A stretch of 64,000 bases of DNA. It comes from Candidatus Altimarinota bacterium (GTDB lineage Bacteria > Patescibacteriota > Gracilibacteria > BD1-5 > UBA6164). The stretch is from NCBI GenBank assembly GCA_028697205.1, contig JAQVFO010000006.1, forward strand, positions 17,615 through 81,614, read 5' to 3'. Numbering within the stretch: the first letter of the stretch is position 1; each line of letters begins with the position of its first letter. Shown piece by piece: positions 31,646 to 43,484 of this stretch. Below the pieces are notes generated by a model. That model was not told the origin of the DNA and did no database searches. It worked only from the letters and a program-made list of their open reading frames with translations. The translations under genes were made by a program, and so were the position numbers.

Positions 31646-33055
31646 ATGGAAAAAAGTAAAATTTGACTTATTTGACTTGCTGTGATGTGAGAAAATTTAG
31701 CTAGAAACATAGCAAATAATTGATATAAAATATCTGTATATAATAGAACAACTGAGAAAACAAAAGAGTTTATAGAAAAATGATACTCTAAAAATCTTAT
31801 ATGAACCTATTCAATCAAGGATTTTGTTGAGAGCTTAGAATCTCCAAAAAAAATTATTATTATGGTTAAAGCATGAAATCCTGTAGACCAAGTAATTAAT
31901 GAAATTAAACATTTTTTAAACAAATGAGATATAATAATTGATACATGAAATAGCTTTTATAAAGATTCCAAAAGAAGATATGAGGAACTAAAAAATGAAT
32001 GATTATATTTTATTTGATGTGGTGTTTCAGGTTGAGAAGAATGAGCATTGAAATGACCAAGTATTATGCCAGGTTGAGATATAGAAGCATACAATAGTAT
32101 AAAAAATATACTTGAAGATATAGCTGCAAAGGACTTTAAATGAGGAAAATGTGTAAGTTATATCTGAAATAACTGATCATGACATTATGTAAAAATGGTT
32201 CATAATTGAATAGAATATGCAATTATGCAAATGATAGCAGAATGATATGATTTACTTAGAAAAACATACAATTTAACAGCTCCAGAAATCTGAAAAATCT
32301 TTGAAAATTTTAATAATTGAAAATTAAATTCTTATTTATTTGAGATTTCATCAAAAATACTTTATAAAAAAGATGAATTTAATGACAATCAATATTTAAT
32401 AGACAATATCCTTGATAGCGCTTGAGCAAAATGAACTTGATTATGGACATCTATTGAATGATTAGAAAAATGATTTCCAATCTGAACAATTATTGAAGCA
32501 ACTGAAACAAGAAGCTTATCCTGAAAAAAAGAATTAAGAAAAAAGTTAAGCAGAATTTATAATTTAGAAAAAAATACAAAAAATAATAATTTAGAAGAAA
32601 TTATAACAGATCTAGAAAAGACTTTGTTTACATGAATGATTATAAGTTATACTCAATGACTTGCATTAATAAATGAAACCTCTAAAGAAGAAAATTGGAA
32701 TATAAATATGTCAGAAATAACAAGAATTTGGCAATGATGATGTATAATAAGAGCAAAGATTTTAGAATTTTTAACAGATACATATAATAAAAACAATGAA
32801 GTAGAAAATATTTTAGAACTTACAGAAGTTAAAAACGAAATTATTTTATCATTAGAAAGTTATAAAAAGATAATAAACTTAGCAGTTACAAACAATATAC
32901 CAATGCCAAGTCTATCATCTTGATTAAATTACCTTTATTGAATAACTTCTGAAAAAAATAGTGCAAATTTTATACAATGACTTAGAGATTATTTTTGAGC
33001 TCATACTTATAAAAGATTGGACCAAGAATGAATATTCCATACAAAATGGGAATAA
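31646..33055 (+). CDS. gnd: 6-phosphogluconate dehydrogenase (decarboxylating)
   Basis: 469 aa, normal length. N-terminal NADP fold GLIGLAVMGENLARNIANNG (Gly mostly TGA) with VYNRT; substrate motifs [62 protein letters not shown]; and AGAKGTGLWTS, ending HTKWE. It oxidises 6-phosphogluconate to ribulose-5-P with NADPH. First gene of a three-gene operon ordered gnd, zwf, pgl that gives the whole oxidative branch. Confidence 0.97.
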
Positions 33056-33085
33056 TAATATTATTTAAATTATAAAAAACAATTT

Positions 33086-34459
33086 ATGCATACAATCTTT
33101 ATTATTTTTTGAGCAACTTGAGACTTAGCAAAAAGATATATTTTTCCAGCTTTATACAATATTTATAGAAATGAAGAAGAACAAAATATTGATATAATAG
33201 CAGTTTGAAGAAGAAATTTTGATAATAATGATTTTAAAAATTATATAAAAGAAAAAACTGATGGATTTATTGAACACAAAAAACATTTTGATGATTTTCT
33301 AAATTCTATAACTTACTCAAAAGTTGAAATCAACGAAAAAGAAGACTATGAAAGTTTAAAAAAACAAATTGAAAAAATATCAAAAAAAGATACTCAAATT
33401 ATAATTTACCTATCTATTTCTCCAGATCATTTTATACCTTTTATTGATAATTCAAAAATACTTAATTTACCAAAAACTTCAAAAGTAATTTTTGAAAAAC
33501 CTTTTTGAAAAGATTTAGAAACAGCAATTAATTTAAATAATAAAATTACTGAAGTATTTTTAGAAGAACAAATTTATAGAATAGATCACTATGTTTGAAA
33601 AGAATCAATACAAAATGTTCTTGCTTTTCGTTTTGCAAACACTATTTTTGAACCTATATGGAATAATAAATATATAAATAATATTCAAATAACTGCCTCT
33701 GAAAAATTATGAGTTGAAGATAGATGATGATATTATGACTCTTCTTGAGCGCTAAGAGATATGGTTCAGAATCATTTATTTCAAGTTCTTGCTCTTGTAG
33801 TGATGGATCCTCCTTCAAAACTTGATGCTGAAAGTATTTCACAAGAAAAACTAAAAGTTCTTCATTCTATAAAAATCCCTACAAATGATGATTTAGTTTT
33901 TTGACAATACATATGATATACAGAAGAAAAGTGAGTAGAAAAAAATAGTAAAACAGAAACTTTTGTAGCTATGAAAATAGAAGTATCTAACTGGAGATTT
34001 ATTTGAACTCCAATTTATTTGAAAACTTGAAAAAAATTAGATAAAAGGCAAACAAAAATTGTTATAGAATTTAATGAAATTCCAAATATTTTATTTAAAA
34101 ACTTCTGACATATTGAAAAAAATAGAATTATAATTGAAGTACAACCAGATGAATCAATTGCAATACATTTCAATATTAAAGAAAATTGAAATTCAAAAGA
34201 AGTTCAAGAAGTAAAATCAAAATTTAAAAAAGAATTATCTAGTAAAGAGGCTTATCAAAAACTTATTGAGGATGTTATTATTTGAGATAAAACTTTATTT
34301 ACAACTTTTGAAATACTAAAAGAATCATGGATGATTGTAAATGATTTAGTTAATTGTAAAGATAATTGTCCTATTATCTACAAATACAATTCATGAAGCA
34401 AATGACCTGAAATAGCAAATGCATTACTTGAAAATGATAACAAAAAATGGTATGACTAA
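33086..34459 (+). CDS. zwf: Glucose-6-phosphate 1-dehydrogenase
   Basis: 457 aa. [20 protein letters not shown] is the NADP fingerprint (GxxGDLA); VIFEKPFGKDL and the active-site [15 protein letters not shown] (RIDHY.GKE) are intact, as are [27 protein letters not shown] and [14 protein letters not shown]. Slightly shorter than the typical ~490 aa. Produces 6-phosphogluconolactone and NADPH. Spaced 30 bp from gnd; its end overlaps the start of pgl by 8 bp, suggesting translational coupling. Confidence 0.97.
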
Positions 34460-35114
34460 CTTAAATATTTCTAACACTTCAAATAAAATTATTGAATGTA
34501 TTAATAATTTATACAGTAAAGAAAAAATATTTATTTGATTATCATGATGAAGTTCACTTGATAAAATTTATGATAATTTAATAAATTCTTTTGAAAAAAT
34601 TGAAAAAGAAATACTTGAAAAACTTTTCTTTTGTTTTCTTGATGAAAGAATAGTTCCTATTGACAATGATGATAGTAATTACAAATCAGTTTATAAAAAG
34701 TTTTTTTCAAAATTATTAGAAAAAAATCTAATACAAAAAAATCAAATTATAAATTTTGATATACAAAAAAATGAAACTATAAAATCTTATTCAAATAGAA
34801 TTCCAAAAATTGATATAGCTTTATTTTGAGTTTGAGAAGATTGACATATTGCTTCACTTTTTCCAAATCATAAATTACTTTTAAATGAAGAAAATAACTA
34901 TTTAGAAATACTTGATTCACCAAAAGCACCAAGTCATCGCATATCTATATCAAAGAATATGATAAATAATATAAATTATAGTTTTATTTTTTTTATCTGA
35001 GAAAAAAAGAAAGTAGCACTTGAAAAATTTTTAGATAAAAAAATTGATTATCATAAATTACCAGCAAAATTAATAAAAAATAGTAAAAACTATTTTTTAG
35101 TTACCGATTTATAA
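34452..35114 (+). CDS. pgl: 6-phosphogluconolactonase
   Basis: 220 aa. Motifs of the DevB/Pgl family: GLSGGSSLDKIYDNL, FFCFLDERIVPIDNDDSNY and ALFGVGEDGHIASLFPNH. It hydrolyses 6-phosphogluconolactone, completing the step between Zwf and Gnd. The ATG lies inside the last codons of zwf. With gnd and zwf in one unit, NADPH supply seems to be coordinately controlled. Ends before a strong terminator. Confidence 0.94.
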
Positions 35115-35117
35115 TAT

Positions 35118-35151
35118 AAAAAAATCTCCAAAATATTTTGGAGATTTTTTT
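35118..35151. terminator. Bidirectional terminator
   Basis: Perfect palindrome AAAAAAATCTCCAAAAT / ATTTTGGAGATTTTTTT between pgl and the converging gene. Confidence 0.9.
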
Positions 35152-35154
35152 ATA

Positions 35155-36576
35155 TTAGTATCATTCTTTAAATTGTTTAAGCATTTCCCTACCTGTTTTA
35201 GAATGAACATAACTTCAAGTTTTTCAATACATATTTGAAGCAACCTCAACACTTCCATACCTATCATCTATGTATCTAAGCATACCTATTGCTTCATCAA
35301 CTGGAACTCAAATTGATTCTCTTCAACTTGGTAGATATTTTTCGTTTGACATAGTTAACTGTCAAAGTCAGGTAGCAGTTGAATATACTCAAAAAGCACT
35401 TGCAATACTTTCTCAAGATATTTCTCTTGCATCTATTGCAAATTTCTTTAACTCTTGTGATGATTTTTGATTTCTGTCCATAATATAATTAGCTACTCAA
35501 ACTACTCATTTTGATTCATTTCTAAGTATGTCATGTAGTCTCTTATCTTGTCACCAAATTGCAGGTAATCAAGCTAATATTGCAGCATATGTAAACAATT
35601 CTTGAGCTTCTTTACTTCCAGGAATAAATTGTTTTCAGAAACTTTCAACTTTAAAACTTTCTAATTTTTTTACATCTATTTTTCAAATTTCATTTTTTTC
35701 TTCTTGGCTTAGTTCTTCAAATTTTCTATATCATTTATAATTTAAAGATCTTTGTGTTCTACTATATTTTTCAAGTAAATTTGAATCTATTCATAATTTT
35801 TTTACTAAATCCTTTCTTTTTTGCTCATCTTTTTCAGTTTGATTAATAAAATATGTCAAAAATTCTGGAGTCAATTTTCAATCTTTTTCAAATGATAATG
35901 AAGGATAATCATCTATAAAGTAAGCTTTTTGTCTTTCAAGATTAGTTATCATAACTTCTGCTTCTACATTTCTATCTTCTTTTTTAACAGTATCTAAACT
36001 ATCTGAGAATAGAATTACAGAAGTCCCTGCATCAAGTCATCTTTCTGTTGAAAATAATGCTAAGTCATAATTTTTGTCACCACTTTTAATTCATGATTTT
36101 TCAATATTTTTTATATTTTCTTCAACTAACTTTATTGTTTCTTCATTACTTGATTTTAATATATTTATATTTGTTCATTCGTGTATCACTAATCTATTTC
36201 ATTTTTTGTCAAAAAATTCTCAATAAAGTCAATTTCTTGAAAAAGTTACTCAATTTGATTTTACTTCCCTAACATCAGATGGCAATAACTGTCATGCAGT
36301 AGTTTTTAAATAAAGTCTATAATTATATTTTTTACCAAATGTAAAAGTAAACTCTATATTATCTCACTCTTTTACATCACTATATTCTTTATTTGATTTA
36401 GTTACATATTTTAATCTCTGAACTCTAGGAATTTTTAAGAAATCTTTACTTTCTATATTTGATAATACTTCCTCACTAAGTATCTCTGTTGATAAACTTG
36501 CCAATTTTTTTGGCGTTTCTGAATTTACTTTTTGTGTTTCTGGACTTTGTTTTTGCTTTTCAATTGATTTAGACAT
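35155..36576 (-). CDS. Protein with C-terminal lytic-transglycosylase-like domain
   Basis: 473 aa, no obvious signal peptide. Residues 1-70 are a Ser/Lys/Glu-rich tail; 70-300 a mixed domain; the C-terminal ~120 residues look like an SLT fold: SGESIASAFGVYSTATGLGQL (catalytic Glu-Ser and the GLxQ motif at normal spacing), VPVDEAIGMLRYIDDRYGSVEVA and a closing GSYVHSKTGREML...EGY. Lytic transglycosylases cut murein glycans. Absence of a classical export signal is odd for such an enzyme. Monocistronic. The SLT call rests on motif order only. Confidence 0.5.
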
Positions 36577-36636
36577 AATTTTTTATTTTAAAATATATTT
36601 ACTTTATTTTAACATACTTTAAAACCTGAGTCAAAA

Positions 36637-36664
36637 AAACACCTGAATTTTACCTCAGGTGTTT
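36637..36664 (-). terminator. Terminator of the ClpB-like gene
   Basis: AAACACCTGA / TCAGGTGTTT (36637-36646 and 36655-36664) with a T-run on the minus strand just past the stop. Confidence 0.85.
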
Positions 36665-36667
36665 AAT

Positions 36668-38419
36668 TTAAATATATATACTCCATTTATCAACTAATGT
36701 TTTTCTAATATATATTAATACTTGATTAATTTGAGCTCAAGTAAGCTCACTTGTTTTAAAAATTTTTGTTAAAATATCAATTACTCCTTCAACTCCAGTT
36801 TTTACAAAATCTTCTTTAGACATATTTTTATCATATATAGCTTCAAATTTTCTTTCTACTATTTTTATTATAGTTCTAGAATCAAAAGGAGTAAATAATT
36901 TATCTTGATCTCATTCTAAATTTATTCAATAAAAAGTATCAATAAAGTTTAAATCATTTAATCATTCTATATAAGCCCTTGTTTTAAGTCTATTTAAATC
37001 TATTCTACTTATTCATAGTGACACTAATTTATCAGCATAAATTTTCAACTCATCTTTCATTTCTATAGTTCATCCTAAATTTATATAAGTTAATTCTACA
37101 TATGCACACATAGCCTTATATATATCTGATAATTGATCTAGAGATATTTTTGTATTTTTTGGAATTATATCAATCAATTTTGGAGGTTGTTTCAACTCAT
37201 CAAGTTTAACAGAATTTAAATTTTCATCCATCACTAAATGAAACTTTATTTCATTGTTATTAGATAATCATATATGTATTACAAATGGTTCATGTAAACT
37301 AAAATATTTAACAAATCAATCTGAATTAAATAACTTATTAAGTTTATATTCAATTTCTCTTTCATAAAACCTCACTAAATCTCTAGCTTGTGTATCTTTT
37401 GAAAATCAGTTTTTAATTATATAATCATAAACACTATCTGAAAGTTCTACTTGTATATTATTTTCTGGATAATACTTTATTAAATGGTCATTTAATAATC
37501 TAACCTGTATATTAATAATTTCTTTACAATCATTAAATGTCAATTCATTAAATTCAATAAAATTATGAATTCTTCATATAAATTCTGGAGAAAAATGACC
37601 TTTTAATACTTTTTGAAATATTTTAGATCTTTCATTATTATCAAATCAATTTCAATTTGAAAATCAAATAGATTGTTTATCTCTTGCTCATAATATTTCA
37701 GGTTGTCATAAATTTGACGTAAAAACTATTATAGAATTGTGAAAATTTACAATTTCTCAATTAGATAATTGTATTTTTCCATCATCTAACATAGCTAAAA
37801 GTTGTTGAGTTACATTAAAATGAGCTTTCTCAATTTCATCAAATAATATTATATTAAACCGTGGTAACCTACCTACAATTGGATTTAATTTTCACATTTT
37901 TTTAGCAGTATCATAATGAAGTGATATATTCTTATTTGTTAATGGGGTTGGTTCATTATATCAAACATATCATTTAGGAGATCAAAACAAATTACTTGCA
38001 GTATGAGACTCAGCATAATTCTCACAATTAATCTTTATAAAAAAACTACTATCTCAAAATATAACTTCTGACAATGCTTTTACCATTTCAGTTTTTCAAA
38101 CTCAAGTAGGTCAATGAAAAAATAAAACTCCTAAAGGTCATTTCTTAGGTTTTATAGACAAAATACTATTAACAATAATTTCTGACAAATTTTCTTTAGC
38201 AACTTCTTGTCACACAACAAGATTGTTTAATCAAGATTTTAATTCTTCTAAAAATGGATGTTCTAAATCTATATCTAAAGGAATACAAATTTTTCATTTA
38301 AACTCATCTAAATAAGGAAGCATTGAAGTATTTTGTAAATTACTATCTCTATCTAACAATCTAGCTTCACTTGTAACGGCTCATAATCACATATCTCAAA
38401 ATAGTTTATCTCATAACAT
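36668..38419 (-). CDS. Single-ring AAA+ ATPase of the ClpA/ClpB (D2) type
   Basis: 583 aa. It has one AAA+ module: Walker A FHGPTGVGKTEMVKAL (about residues 102-118), pore-region NLFGSPKGYVGYNE (aromatic GYVGY), Walker B IILFDEIEKAH, sensor 1 IIVFTSNLG and the Arg-finger segment PEFIGRIHNFIEF, followed by a ClpB-type C-terminal D2-small domain and an extra ~170-residue tail. It lacks the ClpB N-domain and D1 ring; the N-terminal ~70 residues are unrelated. A CGG at 37859-37861 follows P before the Walker B strand, where relatives have an aromatic residue. Unfoldase or disaggregase role likely; partner protease unknown. Confidence 0.85.
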
Positions 38420-38506
38420 ATAACTTAAGTTGTTAAGCAATAATATATTATTAATATATACTATTTTGCAATATGTCAAATTTATTTTAAGATACATTTA
38501 TAAATA

Positions 38507-38536
38507 AAAACATCCAAAGTTAACTTTGGATGTTTT
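38507..38536 (-). terminator. Terminator of rnr
   Basis: Perfect palindrome AAAACATCCAAAGTT / AACTTTGGATGTTTT 13 bp beyond the rnr stop. Confidence 0.8.
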
Positions 38537-38549
38537 GAAAATTCAATAT

Positions 38550-40655
38550 CTATTTCACTAGTTCAAAATCAATTTTAGAAAATACTTCATCAACAGCAGA
38601 AACTCTTACTCTAACTTTATCTCAAAGTCTATATCTCTCCCCTGTATGACGATTTCTAATCTCTAAAAGCATATCATCAAAATCTAGTCTTTCTTTTGAT
38701 TTTTTTCATCATTTTTTATTATTATCTTTTTTGTGTGTTCCTGATGACATATCAACAAATCATTCAATTGTATTTTCAAGTTGTACAAAAAATCATCTCT
38801 CAATTACCCCCGAAATCATACCATCAAATTCTTCTCATATCTTGTCAGACATATATCTTGCTTCTAAATAATCATCTACTTTATGTTCTATATCTTCAGC
38901 CATTTGTTCTTGTTCACTGCATAAATTTGCTACATCTCATAATATATTTCTATAATGCTCTATTCTTCATTTTGTCATTTTTCATTGTAATTTTTCTCTG
39001 ATAATTCTATGAATTTGTAAATCTGGATATCTTCTAATTGGTGAAGTAAAATGACTATAATACTCAAGTCATAAACCATAATGTCATTCATTTATAGGTG
39101 AATAAACAGCTCTTGTCATAGTTTTTAAAATCAACTTTGAAATGAAATTTTCCTCTGGTCTTCATTTTATCTTCTCTACAATATCCGTTAACCTATCTCT
39201 GTATTCTACTCAAACGTATTTAAGTGCGTATTTCAATCTATCTATATCTTCTATTTCAGGTTCTGGATGAACTCTATACAAAAATGGTAAATCACTAAAT
39301 TTTTTTGCAACAGCTTCATTTGCCAAAATCATAAAAAATTCAATTACTTTATTTGCTTCATATTTTGGATACTCTTTTATTTCTACTGGATATCATTTTT
39401 CATCAACTATTATTTTTGTTTCAATTAAATCAAACTCTATGTATCCATGATCTCTTTTATATTTATACAAAATCTCTTTAAGCTCATAACTTAGTTTCAA
39501 TTTATCAAACAAAGTTTCTGCATCTTTTTTTGTGTATTTATCGTTTTTTACAATCAAGTTATCTAAACTCCAATCTTTAAATCACATATTTTTAATATCT
39601 TCAACCAATCTATAACTCATTCTGAAATCTGATTTTATCACACTTTCATAAACTTCACTTGAAATAACCTCTCATTTTGGAGTTATTTCCATTTCACATG
39701 TCATAGTTAATTTATCTTCAAAAGGATTCAAACTACAAAGCTCATTTGAAAGTATTTCTGGAAGCATAGGAACTACTCTATCAACAAAATAAATACTTGT
39801 TCATCTCATTTTTGCTTCTTTATCAAGCTCACTTCATTCAGTAACGTAATAACTTACATCAGCTATATGAACCCAAAGTCTATAATTTCAATTTTTCAAT
39901 TTTTCTATACTTATCGCATCATCAAAATCTTTTGCATCATCAGGATCAATAGTATAAACAAATAAATCTCTCAAATCTTTTCTACCTTTCAAGTCTTTTT
40001 CTTCAACTTTTTTAGGCATATTTTTTAAAGTTTCAATTAATTTTGGTGGAAATTTTGGTCTAGCTCATCATTCATAAGCCATAGCCATTACATCCACGTA
40101 TTTTTCTCAAGTTTTTCAAATTGTGTCTACTATTTTTCATTCTGGATTTTTTCCTGACCATTTTGTTATTTTTAGTGCAACTTTATCACCTTCTTCTAAT
40201 CATTTTAAATCTTTTCATGCAATAAACACATCTCTTTTAAAATATGGATTATCAAGTACTACAAAACCATATCATTTCTTATCTTTTGGACAATAGTCTT
40301 TACATGCTTGAAATGTTCCTGTTAAAACCTTATCAGCTCTTTTAGTTACTTTTTCGACAACTGCTTCTTTTCTTCATTTAAATTCTTTTAAAGAAAAAAG
40401 CACTTCATCTTCAGGTAAAGCCTCTCACCTATTTGTAAAAAATACATAATATCATTTTTTATTTCACTCTTCATCTATTGTATCTACAAATCAAAATTCT
40501 CATCTTCATTCTCTGTATATTCAACTTTGAAGAGGTCATTTATCTACATTTCATTTATAGGTTTTTTCTTCATTTCTATAATCTCTATGAAATGTATCAT
40601 GTTTTCCATGTTCAAACTTTTTCTTATTATGTGATTTTTCTTTTTTATGTGACAT
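38550..40655 (-). CDS. rnr: Ribonuclease R (RNB family exoribonuclease)
   Basis: 701 aa. A basic N-terminal tail (His/Lys-rich, residues 1-30), two cold-shock-like domains (GWGRVYREGRGEFGFVDTI-like; [22 protein letters not shown]), the RNB catalytic core with [15 protein letters not shown] (metal-binding Asp cluster) and [12 protein letters not shown], and a C-terminal S1 domain ([28 protein letters not shown] region). It degrades structured RNA 3' to 5'. Monocistronic. The ATG is flanked by A/T-only sequence. Confidence 0.95.
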
Positions 40656-40813
40656 AAAATTTATATTAAAAAATATTTCATAAATATTATAACATGTTAA
40701 ACAAATAAAACAAAGAAATTCGACTTGTCGATTTGTATAAAGTGTTATAAATATTTTGATTATAATTGCTTTTAGGATACAATAAATTAAATTAAAAGTA
40801 AAAATAAAAAAGT

Positions 40814-41701
40814 ATGCAACCAATAAAAAAAGTAGAAAGCCCTTATGAAGCAAATACATGAAAAATAAAAATTCCACCTTGAAAAAGAAAAATACAAGTA
40901 GTAATTGAGGCTGTTAAAGAAAATTTAAAGAGAGTTGAATGAGACTGAAATAAGAATAATTATAATTCAAAAGAAAGAAGAAAAGACAATTCCGAAATCT
41001 TATTAAAATCAATTAGAAATACTGCAAGATTTTTAAAATATGTAAGAAATACTCTTTGAACAACTAAATTTGATCTTGAATTACTGCTATGATTGCTTGA
41101 AAAAATCAAAGCAGAAAATTTAGAATGAACAAAAAAATGAAATAACTATTCTATAAATTTCCATTTAGATACATTACTTGACCCAAGATTTTTTCATTAT
41201 CTAAAAGAAGTTAAAAAAACATCTTGAGTTCATAAATTAAATTTTTTAAAAATTGAATTATTAGAAGAAAAAACTAAAAAACCTCTAACTACTGAAAAAG
41301 TAAAACAATTATCTTCAGTTATAAAAAAATTACAAAGTGAATGAGTCAAAATATGACTGGATGATTTTCCTGAATGAGTAAATAACAAAGATTTTTTAAA
41401 TTCTCTAAAAGAAAATAAAGTTAATATAAATTTTATTAAATTAGACTGAGCAAAAGTAATCAGGTTTTTTACAGGTAAAACAATAGAGTGAGACCCAAAA
41501 ACTGAAGAAGAATTAACATCATATATAAAAAATATAATTGATGAGATTGATCCAAAAAGAAAAAATTGATGAAGAGATAACTTCTATATTACTTTAGAAT
41601 GAATAACAAATGAAGAAGCATTAACTTGGGTAAAAAAAGAACTAAAAAACTATGTTGATAATATTCAATGATACGCTGTTTGAATGAAAGAAAAGATATA
41701 A
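40814..41701 (+). CDS. Degenerate EAL-domain protein
   Basis: 295 aa. The C-terminal ~190 residues follow the EAL (c-di-GMP phosphodiesterase) fold: SINFHLDTLLDPRFF (the conserved Asn), FLKIELLEE (metal Glu), GVKIGLDDFPEG (DDFG with G changed to P), NINFIKLDGAKV (catalytic Lys), YITLEGITNEEA (EGxE-like) and NIQGYAVG (QGY). The first EAL strand itself (EALLRW) is absent and replaced by an unrelated basic helical N-terminus (residues 1-100). So it is probably a c-di-GMP binding or inactive relative. Monocistronic. Confidence 0.7.
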
Positions 41702-41741
41702 AAATATTATTTTTCAATAAAATAATATTAAATAATTTATA

Positions 41742-41769
41742 TTGACTTTTATAGTTTAATACTTATAAT
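41742..41769 (+). promoter_or_regulatory. Promoter of the 475-aa orphan
   Basis: TTGACT (41742-41747), 16-bp spacer, TATAAT (41764-41769), 29 bp before the ATG; separates the gene from the EAL-like gene upstream. Confidence 0.7.
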
Positions 41770-41798
41770 AAAAATATTAATATTTTTATTATTTTTTT

Positions 41799-43226
41799 AT
41801 GGCAAAAAACAAACCATCTTGAAATATTGAAAAAAGAATAAAATTCAAGAATCCTATAGAACAAAAATTATGTGAATTATTATCTGAGTTACCAGAAAAT
41901 TTTACTAAAATTGATGAAGAAAGCTTCCAAAAGTTTACAAATATTTGAACAAAGTTTTTAGAAATTTTAATTGAATATTGAAAACCAAATTTAACATTTA
42001 TCCAACAAATAAAAATATATATTTCTCCTAAAAACTTAAAAAAGTTAAATCCAAAACTACCTATTTTTGTTTATGATAGAGTTTCATATGAATTAGAATC
42101 TTGATTAATAGCTTATTTATACAAAAAATGAATTCCAAATACTTATAATGTTAATTCAAAACTAAAAGTAATAGATGAAAGAATTAATGAGTCATGATTA
42201 GCGAATTCATTTAACGATATAGATTATAATGATCTTATAAATTTAAATAACAAAACTTTAAAATCATTAATAGATAACAAAGCTAGAGATATACCAGATA
42301 GTTATATAATTGAAATTCCCTTTCTATCAGATACAAAATTTTGGGTACTTTATAACAGAAAATGAGAAATTACAAAAAATAATGCAATTAAAGCGGTAAA
42401 AGATTATTTTTGAGAAGATGCTCTTAATTATTTAATGGAAATTAAAGACACTTATGTAAGTATATTTTTCTGAGATAAAGAACCTTCAGACTTAAAAATA
42501 AAATCCTTAGATGAACACAGATTAGCAATTAATTCTCCAATATATAGAGATGAAATTTGAACATTAACCTTATATTGATGAGATTATCATTTTGAAAGTA
42601 TATTAAGATTATGATTAGAAAACTTTGAAAAACTAAAAGCATTGGTATTACTATGAATAGCTCCTGTTATATTAAGAAAAGAAGAAGCAGAAAAAATTTA
42701 TGCAACTTACTGAATTGATATAACATCTCAAAAACAAAAAGAAAATAGTTGAGATAAACAAGAAAAAACAAAGAAATTAGAAAATGGTAATTTAAAAAGA
42801 AATTATCCTTATTGAAATTCAGTTAGATTAAGTATAGAAAATCTAATGGAGGATGATGATAAAAAAGAAGTTAACAGTAAAATTACTCACAAAAGACTTT
42901 TACCAATTATAAAAAGACTTGATTGAACTTATTTATCTTTAAAACCTTCATTGAGGTCAAATAAATTAGCTACATTATTATGATTCACATTAGATGTTTG
43001 AATATGATTTCCAAATAATTGAAAATGTATATACCCAGAAAAAATTCCTGATTTGTTAAATATATTAGGAGTAGAAAATATAGAAGCAGCCATAAATTTA
43101 TTTAGAGAAGATTGAGAAAATGTATATTTAAGATATGAAACAATTGTTATTCCAACAAAGAAAGAATTATCTGAAGAAGAAGTAAAAGAAACAATAAAAG
43201 CAAAAGTGTGATGTTTAGTGAGTTAA
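41799..43226 (+). CDS. Large hypothetical protein, 475 aa
   Basis: 475 aa, soluble, with more than twenty TGA-encoded Gly. Segments such as IIEIPFLSDTKFWVLYNRKGEITKNNAIKA and LKPSLRSNKLATLLGFTLDVGIGF (in outline) look like a folded mixed domain. No known motif, signal or membrane segment. Own promoter and terminator. It follows the EAL-like gene but is independently transcribed. Function unknown. Confidence 0.6.
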
Positions 43227-43227
43227 C

Positions 43228-43261
43228 AAAAAAAGTAGACTATAAATAGTCTACTTTTTTT
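43228..43261. terminator. Bidirectional terminator
   Basis: 15-bp stem AAAAAAAGTAGACTA / TAGTCTACTTTTTTT (43228-43242 and 43247-43261); serves the 475-aa gene and, on the other strand, tRNA-Leu. Confidence 0.88.
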
Positions 43262-43271
43262 TAATTTTTTT

Positions 43272-43358
43272 TGGTGCCCCGGGCGAGAATCGAACTCGCA
43301 CTCTATTGCTAGAACGGGATTTTGAGTCCCGCGTGTCTACCAATTCCACCACCGAGGC
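43272..43358 (-). tRNA. tRNA-Leu (anticodon CAA)
   Basis: On the minus strand an 87-nt class II tRNA: 5' GCCTCGG pairs with CCGGGGC (one U-G), D-arm GGTGGAATTGGTAGACAC, anticodon arm CGGGA-CTCAAAA-TCCCG with anticodon CAA, a long variable arm, T-arm GAGTTCGATTCTC and an encoded CCA end. Reads UUG. The bases are far richer in GC than the flanks. It is the only tRNA I see in the window; the expected tRNA-Gly(UCA) is not here. Confidence 0.95.
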
Positions 43359-43484
43359 AAATTAAGAGCTTGTTTATTATATATAAAACTCTGTTTTTGC
43401 AAGTTTATTTTCTTCCTATAATTTAACTTTGCATTTAGTATATTTTGTATATACTTATTAAAACTAATTTATAACTTTAAAATT

